Assembly: GCF_051811025.1 (NCBI RefSeq)
Contig: NZ_JBPWQE010000001.1
Location: forward strand, 930,001 to 994,000
DNA: 64,000 bases
Origin: Tardiphaga sp051811025
GTDB taxonomy: Bacteria > Pseudomonadota > Alphaproteobacteria > Rhizobiales > Xanthobacteraceae
Direction: 5' to 3'
The translations under genes were made by a program, and so were the position numbers. Positions 43,298-52,550 of the stretch are shown here, piece by piece (positions within the stretch are counted from its first letter, which is position 1; the number at the start of each line of letters is the position of its first letter). The notes beneath the pieces were generated by a model. That model saw only the letters and a list, made by a program, of their open reading frames with translations, did no database searches and was not told where the DNA came from.

Positions 43298-44587
43298 ATG
43301 ACCCAAGCCGAACGCGAGGCATTCTTCACAACCGATCTCGCCCAAGCAGACCCGACCATCTCGTCGTCGCTTGCCGGAGAACTCGGCAGGCAGCGTGACG
43401 AGATCGAACTGATCGCATCCGAGAACATCGTATCGCGTGCAGTGCTGCAGGCTCAGGGCTCGGTGCTGACCAACAAATATGCCGAAGGCTATCCGGGCCG
43501 GCGTTATTACGGCGGCTGTCACTTCGCCGACGAGGTCGAGGAAGTGGCTATCCAGCGCGCCAAGACGCTGTTCGGCTGCAGCTATGCCAATGTGCAACCG
43601 AATTCCGGCAGCCAAGCGAATCAGGCCGTCTTCATGGCGCTGATGAAACCCGGCGACACCTTCATGGGCCTCGATCTTGCGGCAGGCGGTCATCTCACCC
43701 ATGGCGCCAAGCCGAACATGTCGGGCAAGTGGTTCAATGTCGTCAGCTATGGCGTTCGCCGCGACGACTGCACCATCGATATGGAGCAACTCGAGAAGTT
43801 GGCAGTGGAGCACAAGCCGAAGGTGATCGTCGCCGGCGGTTCGGCCTATTCGCGGTTCTGGGATTTTGCTGCGTTCCGCCGCATCGCGGATGCGGTCGGA
43901 GCCTATCTGTTCGTCGATATGGCGCATTTCGCTGGTCTCGTGGCCGGCGGCGTCCATCCGTCACCGTTCCCGCATGCGCATGTGGTGACTTCGACCACCC
44001 ACAAGACGCTGCGTGGCCCGCGCGGCGGACTGATCCTGACCAATGACGAGGACATCGCCAAGAAGATCAATTCAGCGATCTTCCCGGGATTGCAGGGCGG
44101 GCCGCTGATGCATGTTATCGCCGCCAAGGCAGTATCGTTCGGCGAAGCGCTGCAGCCCTCGTTCCGTCAATATGCGGCCGATGTCGTTGCCAATGCGCGC
44201 GCGCTAGCGGACACGCTTTCAAAGGCCGGCTATCCGATCGTCACCGGCGGCACCGACAACCACCTGATGCTGGTCGATGTCCGGCCGAAGAATCTGAATG
44301 GCAAGCTCGCCGAGGCGGCACTCGGGCGGGCGAACATCACCTGCAACAAGAACGGTATCCCGTTCGATCCGGAGAAGCCGACCATCACGTCGGGCATCCG
44401 GCTCGGCTCACCGGCCGCGACGTCGCGCGGCTTTGGCGTTGCTGAATTCGTAGAAGTCGGCAAGCTCATTGCCGCCGTCCTGGATGCGAATTCCGGCGCG
44501 CCAGACCAAGGAGCGCCGGAGGTCGAGGCAAGGGCACGTGGCCGCGTCGCCGAGCTGGTTGCGTCGTTCCCTATCTATCGGTCCTGA
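43298..44587 (+). CDS. glyA: serine hydroxymethyltransferase
   Basis: This PLP enzyme interconverts glycine plus 5,10-methylene-THF and serine plus THF. The 429-residue length fits. The PLP lysine is Lys236 in VVTSTTHKTLRGPRGG, and the substrate loop SENIVSRAVL and YPGRRYYGGC are intact. In this operon it can join glycine and methylene-THF from two sarcosine molecules. A housekeeping glyA may exist elsewhere. 9 nt separate it from sdaA. Confidence 0.95.
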   Translation: MTQAEREAFFTTDLAQADPTISSSLAGELGRQRDEIELIASENIVSRAVLQAQGSVLTNKYAEGYPGRRYYGGCHFADEVEEVAIQRAKTLFGCSYANVQPNSGSQANQAVFMALMKPGDTFMGLDLAAGGHLTHGAKPNMSGKWFNVVSYGVRRDDCTIDMEQLEKLAVEHKPKVIVAGGSAYSRFWDFAAFRRIADAVGAYLFVDMAHFAGLVAGGVHPSPFPHAHVVTSTTHKTLRGPRGGLILTNDEDIAKKINSAIFPGLQGGPLMHVIAAKAVSFGEALQPSFRQYAADVVANARALADTLSKAGYPIVTGGTDNHLMLVDVRPKNLNGKLAEAALGRANITCNKNGIPFDPEKPTITSGIRLGSPAATSRGFGVAEFVEVGKLIAAVLDANSGAPDQGAPEVEARARGRVAELVASFPIYRS

Positions 44588-44599
44588 TCAGGCGGCTTG

Positions 44600-45007
44600 A
44601 TGGAGCGCTTCGGAGAGGGGCAGGTAGAGGGGATATTCATCCAAGGGCTGAATGTTCACGCGCGCCACGGCTTGCTGGATTACGAGGCGCAACTGGGGCA
44701 GCGCTTCGTGATCGATATCGATCTGCAGGTCGATCTCTCCGATGCGGCTAGTTCGGACGATATAGGACAGACGATCGACTATGCGTCAGTCGTCGCCACC
44801 GCGACTGAGGCGTTTCTGGCGTCGCGCCATGTGCTGCTGGAGAGGGCCGCGGCAGCCATCGCCGACGGCATTCTCGATGTCCATGCGCGCGCAAGCGCCG
44901 TGCGCGTCACCGTCCACAAGCCGCAGGCGCCAATCACAGCGATCTTGGAAGACGTCGGCATAAAGCTGACGCGATACCGCGCCGACAGGCATCGGCGGAC
45001 CGCGTGA
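44600..45007 (+). CDS. folB: dihydroneopterin aldolase FolB
   Basis: This 135-residue protein has the FolB fold with IFIQGLNVHARHGLLDYEAQLG, the active-site Tyr in TIDYASV, Glu in LLERAAAAIAD and the C-terminal Lys in VHKPQAPI. It makes the pterin precursor of folate (7,8-dihydroneopterin to hydroxymethyl-dihydropterin). Its presence in a sarcosine-oxidation operon suggests that it helps meet a rising THF demand. The ATG at 44600 is favoured over a TTG at 44597. It lies 12 nt after glyA. Confidence 0.9.
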   Translation: MERFGEGQVEGIFIQGLNVHARHGLLDYEAQLGQRFVIDIDLQVDLSDAASSDDIGQTIDYASVVATATEAFLASRHVLLERAAAAIADGILDVHARASAVRVTVHKPQAPITAILEDVGIKLTRYRADRHRRTA

Positions 45008-45050
45008 TGCGGGCGTCCACGCGATCGATCCCACCATCGAGACAAGCAAG

Positions 45051-45902
45051 ATGACGAAGAAGAACTGGATCCTGACCTTCTATTGCCAGGATCGCCCGCG
45101 CATCGTGTCGACCGTCACGACGGCGATTTCCGATGTCGATAGCAACATCCTGGAAAGCGCGCAGTTCTGGGACAGGACGACCAACCGCCTGTTCATGCGG
45201 ATTGCTTTCGAGACGCCGGATTCGATCAGCCGGAAGACTCTGGAATCGGTGCTCAATCCGGTGTTGTCGCGGTTTGAGATGAACGCGGTTCTGGTCGATG
45301 CCGCGTCGCGTCCCCGGGTGATCATCATGGTCTCCAAGTCGGACCATTGTCTTGAGCAGCTGCTGTATCAGGTCAAAGTCGGTTGGCTGAAAGCTGAGGT
45401 CGTCGCGATCGTGTCAAACCACAGCGATTGCGAAGCGATCGCCGAGAAGGCGGGGATCCCGTACTATCACTGGCCCGTCAGCAACGAGACCAAGCTGGAG
45501 CAGGAGCGGCAACTCTACGAGCTGTATCTGAAGGAAGGCGCCGATCTGGTCATTCTTGCACGTTACATGCAGGTCTTGTCGGATGACCTGTCGAGCAAGC
45601 TCTATGGTCACGTCATCAACATCCACCACTCTTTCCTGCCGAGCTTCAAGGGCGCGCGGCCCTATCACCAGGCCCACGACAGGGGCGTCAAGATCATCGG
45701 CGCCACCGCGCATTACGCGACGCCGGATCTCGATGAGGGCCCGATCATCGAACAGGAGACCGAACGGGTGACGCACGCGTCGTCCTCGGACGATCTTGTC
45801 GCCGTTGGGCGCGACATCGAGTCGCGAGTGCTGGCGCGGGCCGTGCGGCTTCATCTCGAACGTCGTGTCCTTTTGAATGGACGCAAGACGGTGGTGTTCT
45901 AG
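45051..45902 (+). CDS. purU: formyltetrahydrofolate deformylase PurU
   Basis: PurU hydrolyses 10-formyl-THF to formate and THF, freeing the cofactor for sarcosine oxidase. The 283-residue protein has an N-terminal ACT domain (WILTFYCQDRPRIVSTV) and a formyltransferase-like domain. The active-site block is NIHHSFLPSFKGARPYHQA, and the late Asp lies in ATPDLDEGPIIEQ. It ends the soxBDAG operon. A 278-nt gap then precedes the ABC transporter genes. Confidence 0.94.
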   Translation: MTKKNWILTFYCQDRPRIVSTVTTAISDVDSNILESAQFWDRTTNRLFMRIAFETPDSISRKTLESVLNPVLSRFEMNAVLVDAASRPRVIIMVSKSDHCLEQLLYQVKVGWLKAEVVAIVSNHSDCEAIAEKAGIPYYHWPVSNETKLEQERQLYELYLKEGADLVILARYMQVLSDDLSSKLYGHVINIHHSFLPSFKGARPYHQAHDRGVKIIGATAHYATPDLDEGPIIEQETERVTHASSSDDLVAVGRDIESRVLARAVRLHLERRVLLNGRKTVVF

Positions 45903-46180
45903 CGCCCGGAATGCGACGACGAATGACGCCACGAATGCTCGTTTGAAAAGCACGGACAGGCCAAGATTTAATCTTCGCGATGAATTTTGCAGCGCAGCGG
46001 AAATCATTGTGTTTGCTACGCAAAATAGTCTCGACGAGCGGTCGGCGCGCCAACCAAGAACAGGCAGTCGATATTCGGTAGTTATGACGCAATTCTACAA
46101 GCAACAGCGCGCGTGCATCCTATCTGCCGTATTCGCGGACCACTAGCGTCGCAGGCTGGATCAACCTGGGAGGATCAGCG

Positions 46181-47365
46181 ATGGGGACGATTACCAAGCG
46201 TGGTTTGGCCGCATTGGCCGTTGCGAGCGTATTGCCACTGGCCTTTGGCAGCTTCAGCGCGGCCTTCGCCAAGGACAAGGTCAAGATAGCTTTCGTGGGT
46301 CCGCTGACCGGCGCTATTTCGCCTCACGGTATTGGCGGACGCAACTCGGCCGAACTGGCCGTGAAGCTGATGAATGCCGAGCCCAACACCAAATATGAGT
46401 ACGAGCTCGTCGTGCTTGACGACGAGTGCAAGCCCAACGTTGGCGTGCAGGTCGTCACCAAGATCGCGTCCGATCGTTCGATCATTGCCGCGATCCCGCA
46501 CTACTGTTCCGCCACGGCGATTGCCACCGTCGATATCTTCAATCGCTTCAAGATGCCGATGGTCGTATGGGCGGCGGTGCTGCCCGAAATTACCTATGCC
46601 AAGAAGTATCCGGAAGTGCACCGCGTCAGCGGCATCCTGATCGGCCAGAACCGCATCGGCGCGCAGTTCATGAAGGCACGCGGCTACAAGAAGTTCGTGT
46701 CCTTCGCCGACTCCACAGACTACGGCAAGTCGATGAACAAGTACTTCACCCAGTTCACGCTCGAGAACGGCAATGAGATCCTGGGCAGCTTCTCGGTCCC
46801 GCCGGATCAGCAGGATCTGTCCGCCGAGCTGACCAAGATCAAGGAGCTCAATCCGGAAGTCATCTATTTCGGTGGCCTGACGCCGCTCGGCGCACGCCTC
46901 CGTACGCAGATGGCCAAGTTCGGCATCAACGCGCAACTAGAGGGCAATTCCGGCATCATGGGCGACGCCTTCGTCAACGCCGCTGGTCCGGAGCTTGCCG
47001 AGGGCACGCTGACCTTCTTCGACAGCCCGCCGATGTCCAAGATGCCGGGTGGTAAGATGTTTGCGGATGCTTACAAGGCTGCCGGCTATTCCGAACCGCC
47101 GGAAGCTTATGGACCGTTCGCCTATGTCGCCACCCGTCTGATCATGGAAACCATCGAGAAGGTCGGGCCGGATCGCGCCAAGGTCACCGCCGACCTTGGC
47201 GATGTGAAGGATCGTCCGTCCATCGTCGGTCCGGTCACTTTCGACGACCATGGCCAGAACATCACGCCGTTGACCACGAGCTATGTCGTACAGGACGGCA
47301 AGTGGGTGGTCTGGGAAGAAAGCGAATACGTGTCCGGCAAGCGCAAGCTCAAGAATCTGCCATAA
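46181..47365 (+). CDS. branched-chain-amino-acid-type ABC substrate-binding protein
   Basis: This 394-residue periplasmic protein has a Sec signal (LAALAVASVLPLAFGSFSAAFA) and a type I periplasmic fold of the HAAT/LivJ family, starting VKIAFVGPLTGAISPHGIGG. HAAT-family proteins bind amino acids, amides or aromatic acids. Standing between sox-folate genes and a dgc-type dipeptidase/DUF5943 pair, it more likely captures a methylated amine or sarcosine-related compound (inference). It has an own 278-nt upstream gap, so probably its own promoter. Good AGGAT ribosome-binding site. Confidence 0.9.
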   Translation: MGTITKRGLAALAVASVLPLAFGSFSAAFAKDKVKIAFVGPLTGAISPHGIGGRNSAELAVKLMNAEPNTKYEYELVVLDDECKPNVGVQVVTKIASDRSIIAAIPHYCSATAIATVDIFNRFKMPMVVWAAVLPEITYAKKYPEVHRVSGILIGQNRIGAQFMKARGYKKFVSFADSTDYGKSMNKYFTQFTLENGNEILGSFSVPPDQQDLSAELTKIKELNPEVIYFGGLTPLGARLRTQMAKFGINAQLEGNSGIMGDAFVNAAGPELAEGTLTFFDSPPMSKMPGGKMFADAYKAAGYSEPPEAYGPFAYVATRLIMETIEKVGPDRAKVTADLGDVKDRPSIVGPVTFDDHGQNITPLTTSYVVQDGKWVVWEESEYVSGKRKLKNLP

Positions 47366-47387
47366 GCACGGATCGTCGGGGCATCCC

Positions 47388-48299
47388 ATGGGTATGATCG
47401 GTCAACACCTGCTGAACGGTTTGATGCAAGGAACGATCTATGGCCTCGTCGCCATGGGGTTCACCATCTTCTTCGGCGTCATGAACGTGATCAAGTTCTC
47501 GCACGGGGACGTACTCACGCTCGGCGCCTTCGGAGGCCTCGTCGCCGTCTGGGCGGCGAACGCGCTGGGACTGTCGGTGCCGCTGCAGTTCATCGTCGCA
47601 CTGTGCGTGGCAATGGCACTGACCGCGGTGGTTGGCGCCGGCATTTCACATTTTCTCATCATGCCGCTGCGGAATGCGCCGCCGCTCAACATGTTGCTGA
47701 TGACGATGATGGTCGGTACGGCGATCCGTGAAGCCATCCGGCTGTTCTTTCCTAACGGCACCAATCCGCAGCGCTTTCCGGAGTTGCTGCCGGCCGGTGG
47801 CTTCAATATCGGTCCGTCGTTCTTCCGCACCGACGCCATCATCCTGATCATTGCCGGCGCCGCCTCGATCGGCGCCGTCTACTGGATCATCAATCACTCC
47901 AAATTCGGCCTCGCGATGCGTGCGGTCGCGGAAGACACCGAAACGGCACGTGTGATGGGGATCAATTTCGGTCGCATCATCCCGCTGACCTTTGCATTGG
48001 GCTCTATCACCGCGGGCTTCGCGGGCATGATCTATGCGCTGTATTACAGCGAGATCAATTACAGCATGGGCCTGCTCCTGGCCGTGATTGGCTTCACGGC
48101 TGCGATCGTCGGCGGTCTCGGCAATATCTGGGGCGCGATCATCGGCGGTTATCTGTTCGCGGGCCTACAGACCTTTGTCGTCGCCGCGATACCATCGATG
48201 AGCGACTACAAGAACGTGTTTGCTTTCGTGCTGATCATCGTCCTCATCACCTGGCGGCCGACCGGGCTTCTTGCCGAACGCGGGAGCGAGCGGGTATGA
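47388..48299 (+). CDS. ABC transporter permease, LivH type
   Basis: This 303-residue inner-membrane permease begins MGMIGQHLLNGLMQGTIYGLVAMGF and has around eight hydrophobic helices. The EAA-like coupling region lies near MRAVAEDTETARVMGIN. It forms the pore with the next gene. The ATG at 47388 is chosen; a longer frame from 47283 overlaps the binding-protein gene. The following gene overlaps its stop by 4 nt. Confidence 0.93.
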   Translation: MGMIGQHLLNGLMQGTIYGLVAMGFTIFFGVMNVIKFSHGDVLTLGAFGGLVAVWAANALGLSVPLQFIVALCVAMALTAVVGAGISHFLIMPLRNAPPLNMLLMTMMVGTAIREAIRLFFPNGTNPQRFPELLPAGGFNIGPSFFRTDAIILIIAGAASIGAVYWIINHSKFGLAMRAVAEDTETARVMGINFGRIIPLTFALGSITAGFAGMIYALYYSEINYSMGLLLAVIGFTAAIVGGLGNIWGAIIGGYLFAGLQTFVVAAIPSMSDYKNVFAFVLIIVLITWRPTGLLAERGSERV

Positions 48300-49462
48300 C
48301 GCCGACATCTCGGACGCTTGCACGAGTGCCGGTGTGGCCGCTGTTCATTGCTGTGGCCTTCGCCGCAGCGGCACTCACGGCGCTGGTCCTGATCGAAAAC
48401 CAGAAACTGCTCGGCGCCGCACTGGCGATCACGGCTGCGCTCTGCTTCTGCGCCGCCCGGTTCGGGGGCGTCGCCGCGACGGAAGTCGCCGCTTCGGAAA
48501 ACCCCTGGCTGCTGCGCGGCCTGATCACGGTGGCGTCGTTCGCCGTCATCTTCGTGCTGCGCGACGATAATTTCGGCCTGCTGATGCTGGCAACGGTGTT
48601 GATCTACGCCACCATCTGCCTCGGTCTCACCGTGCAGATGGGCTATGCCGGCCTGACCAACTTTGCAGCCGCAGCTTTCGCCGGCACCGGTGGATATACC
48701 GCGGCGATGCTGGGGCAACAGGGCGGTCTGCCCGATGCGCTGGTTTTGGTCTGCGGCGGCTTGGTCGCGGTCTTTATTGGCTCGCTTCTCATCCTGCCGG
48801 TGCTGCGCACCCGCGGACACTATGGTGCGCTGACGACGATGGCGTTCGGCGTGATGTTCAACGTTTTTCTCGATGCCAATGACTTCTTCGGTGGTCCGCA
48901 GGGTCTGAAGCTTCCCGGCATTAATCTGTTCGGCTGGGACTTCACCAATGACATCCATATTTTCGGCCTCGTGCTGTCGTCTTATGTGAACTACGTGATC
49001 CTGACGGGTATTCTGACGGCGCTGGCGATGATCTTTGTCGGACTGCTGGACCGCTCATGGGTCGGTGTCTGGTTCGATGTGGTGCGCCTCGATGAGACCG
49101 CAGCATCCGTTTTCGGACTGAAGATCGCTTACTGGAAAGTGCTGGCATTCACGCTCGGCAACTTCCTGGCCGGCCTGATGGGAGCAGTCTATGCCAAAAT
49201 GACGGGGTTCATCGCGCCTGCGAATTTCACATTCGGTGACTCGCTGGTGATGGTGTCCATCGTGATCCTCGGCGGCATCGGCAATCGCTGGGGCGTGCTG
49301 CCGGCGGCGCTGATCGTCGTCCTGCTGCCCGAAAAGCTCCAGTTCATCCAGGAATACCGGCTGATCTTCTATGCCGTCCTGGTCATCGCAATCCTGACCA
49401 TGCGCCCGGACGGTCTGGTGGCGCGCCGGGTCCGGAAACTGCACACGGAGGCAAGCGCATGA
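48296..49462 (+). CDS. ABC transporter permease, LivM type
   Basis: The 388-residue permease has an N-terminal set of hydrophobic helices and then the LivM signature GLTVQMGYAGLTNFAAAAFAG. The coupling loop sits around VRLDETAASVFGLKIAYWK, and GGIGNRWGVLPAAL lies near the C-terminus. It pairs with the LivH-type protein. ATGA overlaps at both ends indicate coupled translation with its neighbours. Confidence 0.93.
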   Translation: MTPTSRTLARVPVWPLFIAVAFAAAALTALVLIENQKLLGAALAITAALCFCAARFGGVAATEVAASENPWLLRGLITVASFAVIFVLRDDNFGLLMLATVLIYATICLGLTVQMGYAGLTNFAAAAFAGTGGYTAAMLGQQGGLPDALVLVCGGLVAVFIGSLLILPVLRTRGHYGALTTMAFGVMFNVFLDANDFFGGPQGLKLPGINLFGWDFTNDIHIFGLVLSSYVNYVILTGILTALAMIFVGLLDRSWVGVWFDVVRLDETAASVFGLKIAYWKVLAFTLGNFLAGLMGAVYAKMTGFIAPANFTFGDSLVMVSIVILGGIGNRWGVLPAALIVVLLPEKLQFIQEYRLIFYAVLVIAILTMRPDGLVARRVRKLHTEASA

Positions 49463-50247
49463 TGAGCTTGTCAAATGACGTGCTACTCGAGAGCCGCGGC
49501 TTGACGGTCCGGTTCGGCGGCCTGTTCGCACTCAATGAGTTGAATATCGACGTCCGCAATGGCGAAGTACTCGGATTGATCGGGCCGAACGGCTCGGGCA
49601 AGACCACCTTCCTCAATGTGATCAGCGGTGTCTATTCCGCAAGCGCCGGCAATATTCTGCTGGGTGGTATCGACATCACCCGCGAGAAGGCACACAACAT
49701 CTCGTCCTACGGCCTGTCGCGCACGTTCCAGCGCTCGCGCCTCTGCCTGTCGCTGTCGGTGTTTGACAATATTGCGCTGGGTGCCCAGCGAACGCTGAAC
49801 AATGGCCTCTGGCACAATATCGTGCAGCGGACATTATTCGCTGCGGAAACGCGGAAGATCGCGGATGAAGCCCGCGAACTGCTGCATGTCTTCAATCCCA
49901 CGCTGCCGGACAAGCTATTCGATCCGGCGATCTCGCTCGGCATGATCGATCGTCGCCGGGTCGAGATCTGCCGCGCCTTGATCGGCAAGCCAAAGCTCGT
50001 GTTGCTAGATGAACCATCTGCCGGCATGACGCATGACGAGACGGATCAGGTGGTGGATGAAATTCTCGGCATCCGTAAATCGCTTGGCGGCCTCACGATC
50101 ATCATCGTCGAGCACGAAATGGGGCTGATCGAGCGTGTCACCGATCGTTGCGTCGTGCTGAACTACGGCAAGAAGATCTGCGAAGGCAAATTCCGTGACG
50201 TCGCGGCCGACCCTGTGGTCCGCGAAGCCTATCTGGGGCAAGCATGA
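49459..50247 (+). CDS. ABC transporter ATP-binding protein, LivG type
   Basis: This 262-residue ATPase contains Walker A GPNGSGKTTFLN, a Q-loop region SRTFQRSRLC and Walker B LVLLDEPSAGMT. The signature position is unusually weak: instead of LSGGQ it reads ISLGMIDRRRVEICRAL. A C-loop that differs this much is rare and may alter ATPase kinetics, though related importers show similar variants. It overlaps the permease and the next ATPase by 4 nt each. Confidence 0.9.
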   Translation: MMSLSNDVLLESRGLTVRFGGLFALNELNIDVRNGEVLGLIGPNGSGKTTFLNVISGVYSASAGNILLGGIDITREKAHNISSYGLSRTFQRSRLCLSLSVFDNIALGAQRTLNNGLWHNIVQRTLFAAETRKIADEARELLHVFNPTLPDKLFDPAISLGMIDRRRVEICRALIGKPKLVLLDEPSAGMTHDETDQVVDEILGIRKSLGGLTIIIVEHEMGLIERVTDRCVVLNYGKKICEGKFRDVAADPVVREAYLGQA

Positions 50248-50963
50248 GCGGTCATCTCACAGTCGAGAACATCTTCACCGCCTACGACCGGGCCGACGTG
50301 CTGTCCGGCATTTCGATCGACGTGCAGCCGGGCAAGATCACCTGTATTCTCGGCTCCAATGGCGCCGGAAAATCGACGCTGATCCGCTCGATTCTGCGGC
50401 TGACGCCGCCGCGCGCTGGCTCCATCGCATTCGAAGGCAAGACGCTCGATCAGATGGCCACGCATGAGATCGTCGGTTTGGGGATTGCGTGCATTCCCGA
50501 AGGGCGCCGGATCTTCGCGAAGATGACGGTCGAAGAGAATCTTCGGGTCGGCGCCTATCTCGTCCATGCGGAGAAAACGGTCAAAGCGCGCCTCAGCAAG
50601 GTCTATGAGGTGTTTCCGCGCCTGAAAGAGCGCGCCAAGCAGCTTGCCGGCACCATGTCCGGCGGCGAGCAGGCGATGGTGTCGATCGGGCGCGGAATGA
50701 TGACGGATCCCAAGCTTCTGATCATCGACGAGCCGTCGTTGGGCCTGTCTCCGCTCTTCGTACAGGAGAACTTCAACATCGTGCGCCGGCTCAACGAAAC
50801 CGGCGTGACGGTTCTCCTGGTCGAGCAGAACGTCAACCAGACCCTTGCGATTGCCCATTACGGCTATGTGCTGTCGCAGGGCAAGATTATCGTCCAGGGC
50901 GACTCCGAGATGCTGGCAAAGAACGAGGAAGTCCAAAGCGCCTACTTTGGTGGGGCGCACTGA
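50244..50963 (+). CDS. ABC transporter ATP-binding protein, LivF type
   Basis: The 239-residue ATPase has Walker A GSNGAGKSTLI, the signature MSGGEQAMVSIGRG, Walker B LLIIDEPSLGLSP and an H-loop region replaced by EQN as usual in LivF proteins (LLVEQNVNQTL). It completes the importer with LivG. It is followed 80 nt later by the M19-type gene. Confidence 0.93.
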   Translation: MSGHLTVENIFTAYDRADVLSGISIDVQPGKITCILGSNGAGKSTLIRSILRLTPPRAGSIAFEGKTLDQMATHEIVGLGIACIPEGRRIFAKMTVEENLRVGAYLVHAEKTVKARLSKVYEVFPRLKERAKQLAGTMSGGEQAMVSIGRGMMTDPKLLIIDEPSLGLSPLFVQENFNIVRRLNETGVTVLLVEQNVNQTLAIAHYGYVLSQGKIIVQGDSEMLAKNEEVQSAYFGGAH

Positions 50964-51043
50964 TCAGAAAGAACGTCGCGCGCTAGCTGATATGGCTGCC
51001 GCATCACAACGAAAAGTCAGACTATCATCTGAAAGGAAACGTC

Positions 51044-52021
51044 ATGTCCTCAACCATCCATGAAAGCGCCATCGTCGTCGATGGATTGATCATCTCGGAT
51101 TTCGGGCGTCCGGTCTTCGAGGACATGCGCAAGGGCGGACTAACGGCCGCGAACTGCACCTGCTGCGTCTGGGAGGGCTTCGAAGCTACCATGCGCAACG
51201 TGGTCAAGTGGAAGCGCTGGTTCGCCGAGAACAGCGACATCCTCAAGCAGGTCTACACCACCGCTGACATCCTCAAGGCCAAGGAAGAAGGCAAGACCGG
51301 CATCATCCTGGGCTGGCAGAATGTCACCGGTATCGAAGATCAGATCGGCTATCTCGGTCTGTTCAAGGAACTCGGCGTCGGTATCATCCAGATGGCCTAT
51401 AACACGCAGAACCTGGTCGGCACCGGCTGCTACGAGTCGAAGGACGGTGGCCTGTCCGACTTCGGTCGCGAGGTCGTTGCCGAGATGAACCGCCTCGGCA
51501 TCCTCTGCGACCTGTCGCATGTCGGATCGAAGACCAGTGAAGACGTCATCCTCGCCTCCAAGCAGCCGGTTGCCTATTCGCACTGCCTGCCGGCCGGCAT
51601 GAAGGAGCACCCGCGCAACAAGTCGGACGAGCAGCTGCGCTTCATCGTCGATCGCGGCGGCTTTGTCGGCGTCACCATGTTCCCGCCTTTCCTGAAGCGC
51701 GGTCCGGCATCGACGGTGGACGATTATGTCGAGGCGATCGAATATGTCATCGATATTTGCGGCGAGAACAGCGTCGGCATTGGCACCGACTTCACCCAGG
51801 GCTATGGCCAGGAATTCTTCGACTGGATCACCCACGACAAGGGCTATGGCCGCCGCCTCACCAATTTCGGCGACGTCATCAATCCCGAAGGCATCAAGAC
51901 CATCGGCGAATGGCCGAACCTCACCGCGGCCATGGAAAAGCGCGGCTGGAAGGCATCGCGCATCGAGGCCGTCATTGGCAAAAACTGGGTCAATCTCCTG
52001 AAGACCGTCTGGGGGGCCTGA
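51044..52021 (+). CDS. divergent M19 (renal dipeptidase-like) protein
   Basis: The 325-residue protein has the M19 barrel. His159 (CDLSHVG) and His180 (AYSHCLPAG) match the His198/His219 spacing of renal dipeptidase. However, the first metal pair H-x-D is missing: the segment reads DGLIISDFG. The bridging Glu is also not where expected (GWQNVTGIEDQ). Dipeptide hydrolysis is therefore uncertain. A similar M19 protein (PA5396) sits next to a DUF5943 protein beside dimethylglycine dehydrogenase genes in Pseudomonas. The same pair occurs here, which suggests a role in methylated-amine catabolism. Confidence 0.85.
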   Translation: MSSTIHESAIVVDGLIISDFGRPVFEDMRKGGLTAANCTCCVWEGFEATMRNVVKWKRWFAENSDILKQVYTTADILKAKEEGKTGIILGWQNVTGIEDQIGYLGLFKELGVGIIQMAYNTQNLVGTGCYESKDGGLSDFGREVVAEMNRLGILCDLSHVGSKTSEDVILASKQPVAYSHCLPAGMKEHPRNKSDEQLRFIVDRGGFVGVTMFPPFLKRGPASTVDDYVEAIEYVIDICGENSVGIGTDFTQGYGQEFFDWITHDKGYGRRLTNFGDVINPEGIKTIGEWPNLTAAMEKRGWKASRIEAVIGKNWVNLLKTVWGA

Positions 52022-52022
52022 G

Positions 52023-52550
52023 ATGGGGAAGCCGCAGGTTGACATCAATGTCGATGACCAAACTGGGCGCTGGTCGGTCGATGCGACGAACATGATCCTG
52101 GTGCCGCAGCATTTTTACATGAACAACCACTTCGCCATCGAGGCGGCGGTGGGAGCTGCAGAGCTAGAGCGCATTCTGCGGCCGGCCGGCCATCGCTCGG
52201 CCTATTACTGGTGTGAGAAGGAAGCCGAATTCCACGGCATGTCCGGCGTTGATGTGTTCCGTCACTATATGCGCCGCATCACGCAGCGCGGATGGGGCCA
52301 GTTCGACGTGCTCGACGTGTCGCCGGATGAGGGGACTGCGACTGTGCGTCTGCGCTATTCGGCGATGGTCGATGACGAGCGTCGCAATAGCGGGCGCAAG
52401 GTCTGCTACATGTTTGCATCCTGGCTCGAAGGCTCGCTCGAGTACGTTGCGGCAAGCGCTGGTCGTAAGATGACCCTTCGTGCTCAGGAAGTCTATTGCG
52501 AAGCGGAAGGCGAGCACGACCACTGCATGTTCAAGGTCGAGCCGGCCTAG
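52023..52550 (+). CDS. DUF5943-type protein with V4R-like C-terminus
   Basis: This 175-residue protein starts 1 nt after the M19 gene. Its N-terminus (NMILVPQHFYMNNHFAIE) resembles the DUF5943 proteins encoded beside dimethylglycine dehydrogenase in Pseudomonas. The C-terminus VYCEAEGEHDHCMFKV, with Cys159, His165, His167 and Cys168, resembles the V4R small-ligand or metal-binding motif. Function unknown; it may sense or bind a substrate of the pathway. Confidence 0.72.
   Translation: MGKPQVDINVDDQTGRWSVDATNMILVPQHFYMNNHFAIEAAVGAAELERILRPAGHRSAYYWCEKEAEFHGMSGVDVFRHYMRRITQRGWGQFDVLDVSPDEGTATVRLRYSAMVDDERRNSGRKVCYMFASWLEGSLEYVAASAGRKMTLRAQEVYCEAEGEHDHCMFKVEPA

Noticed and set aside
45903..46180. 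ATTTTGC ... GCAAAAT inverted repeat as an operator
   Set aside because: The arms are far apart (about 30 nt), AT-rich and short, and can occur by chance.
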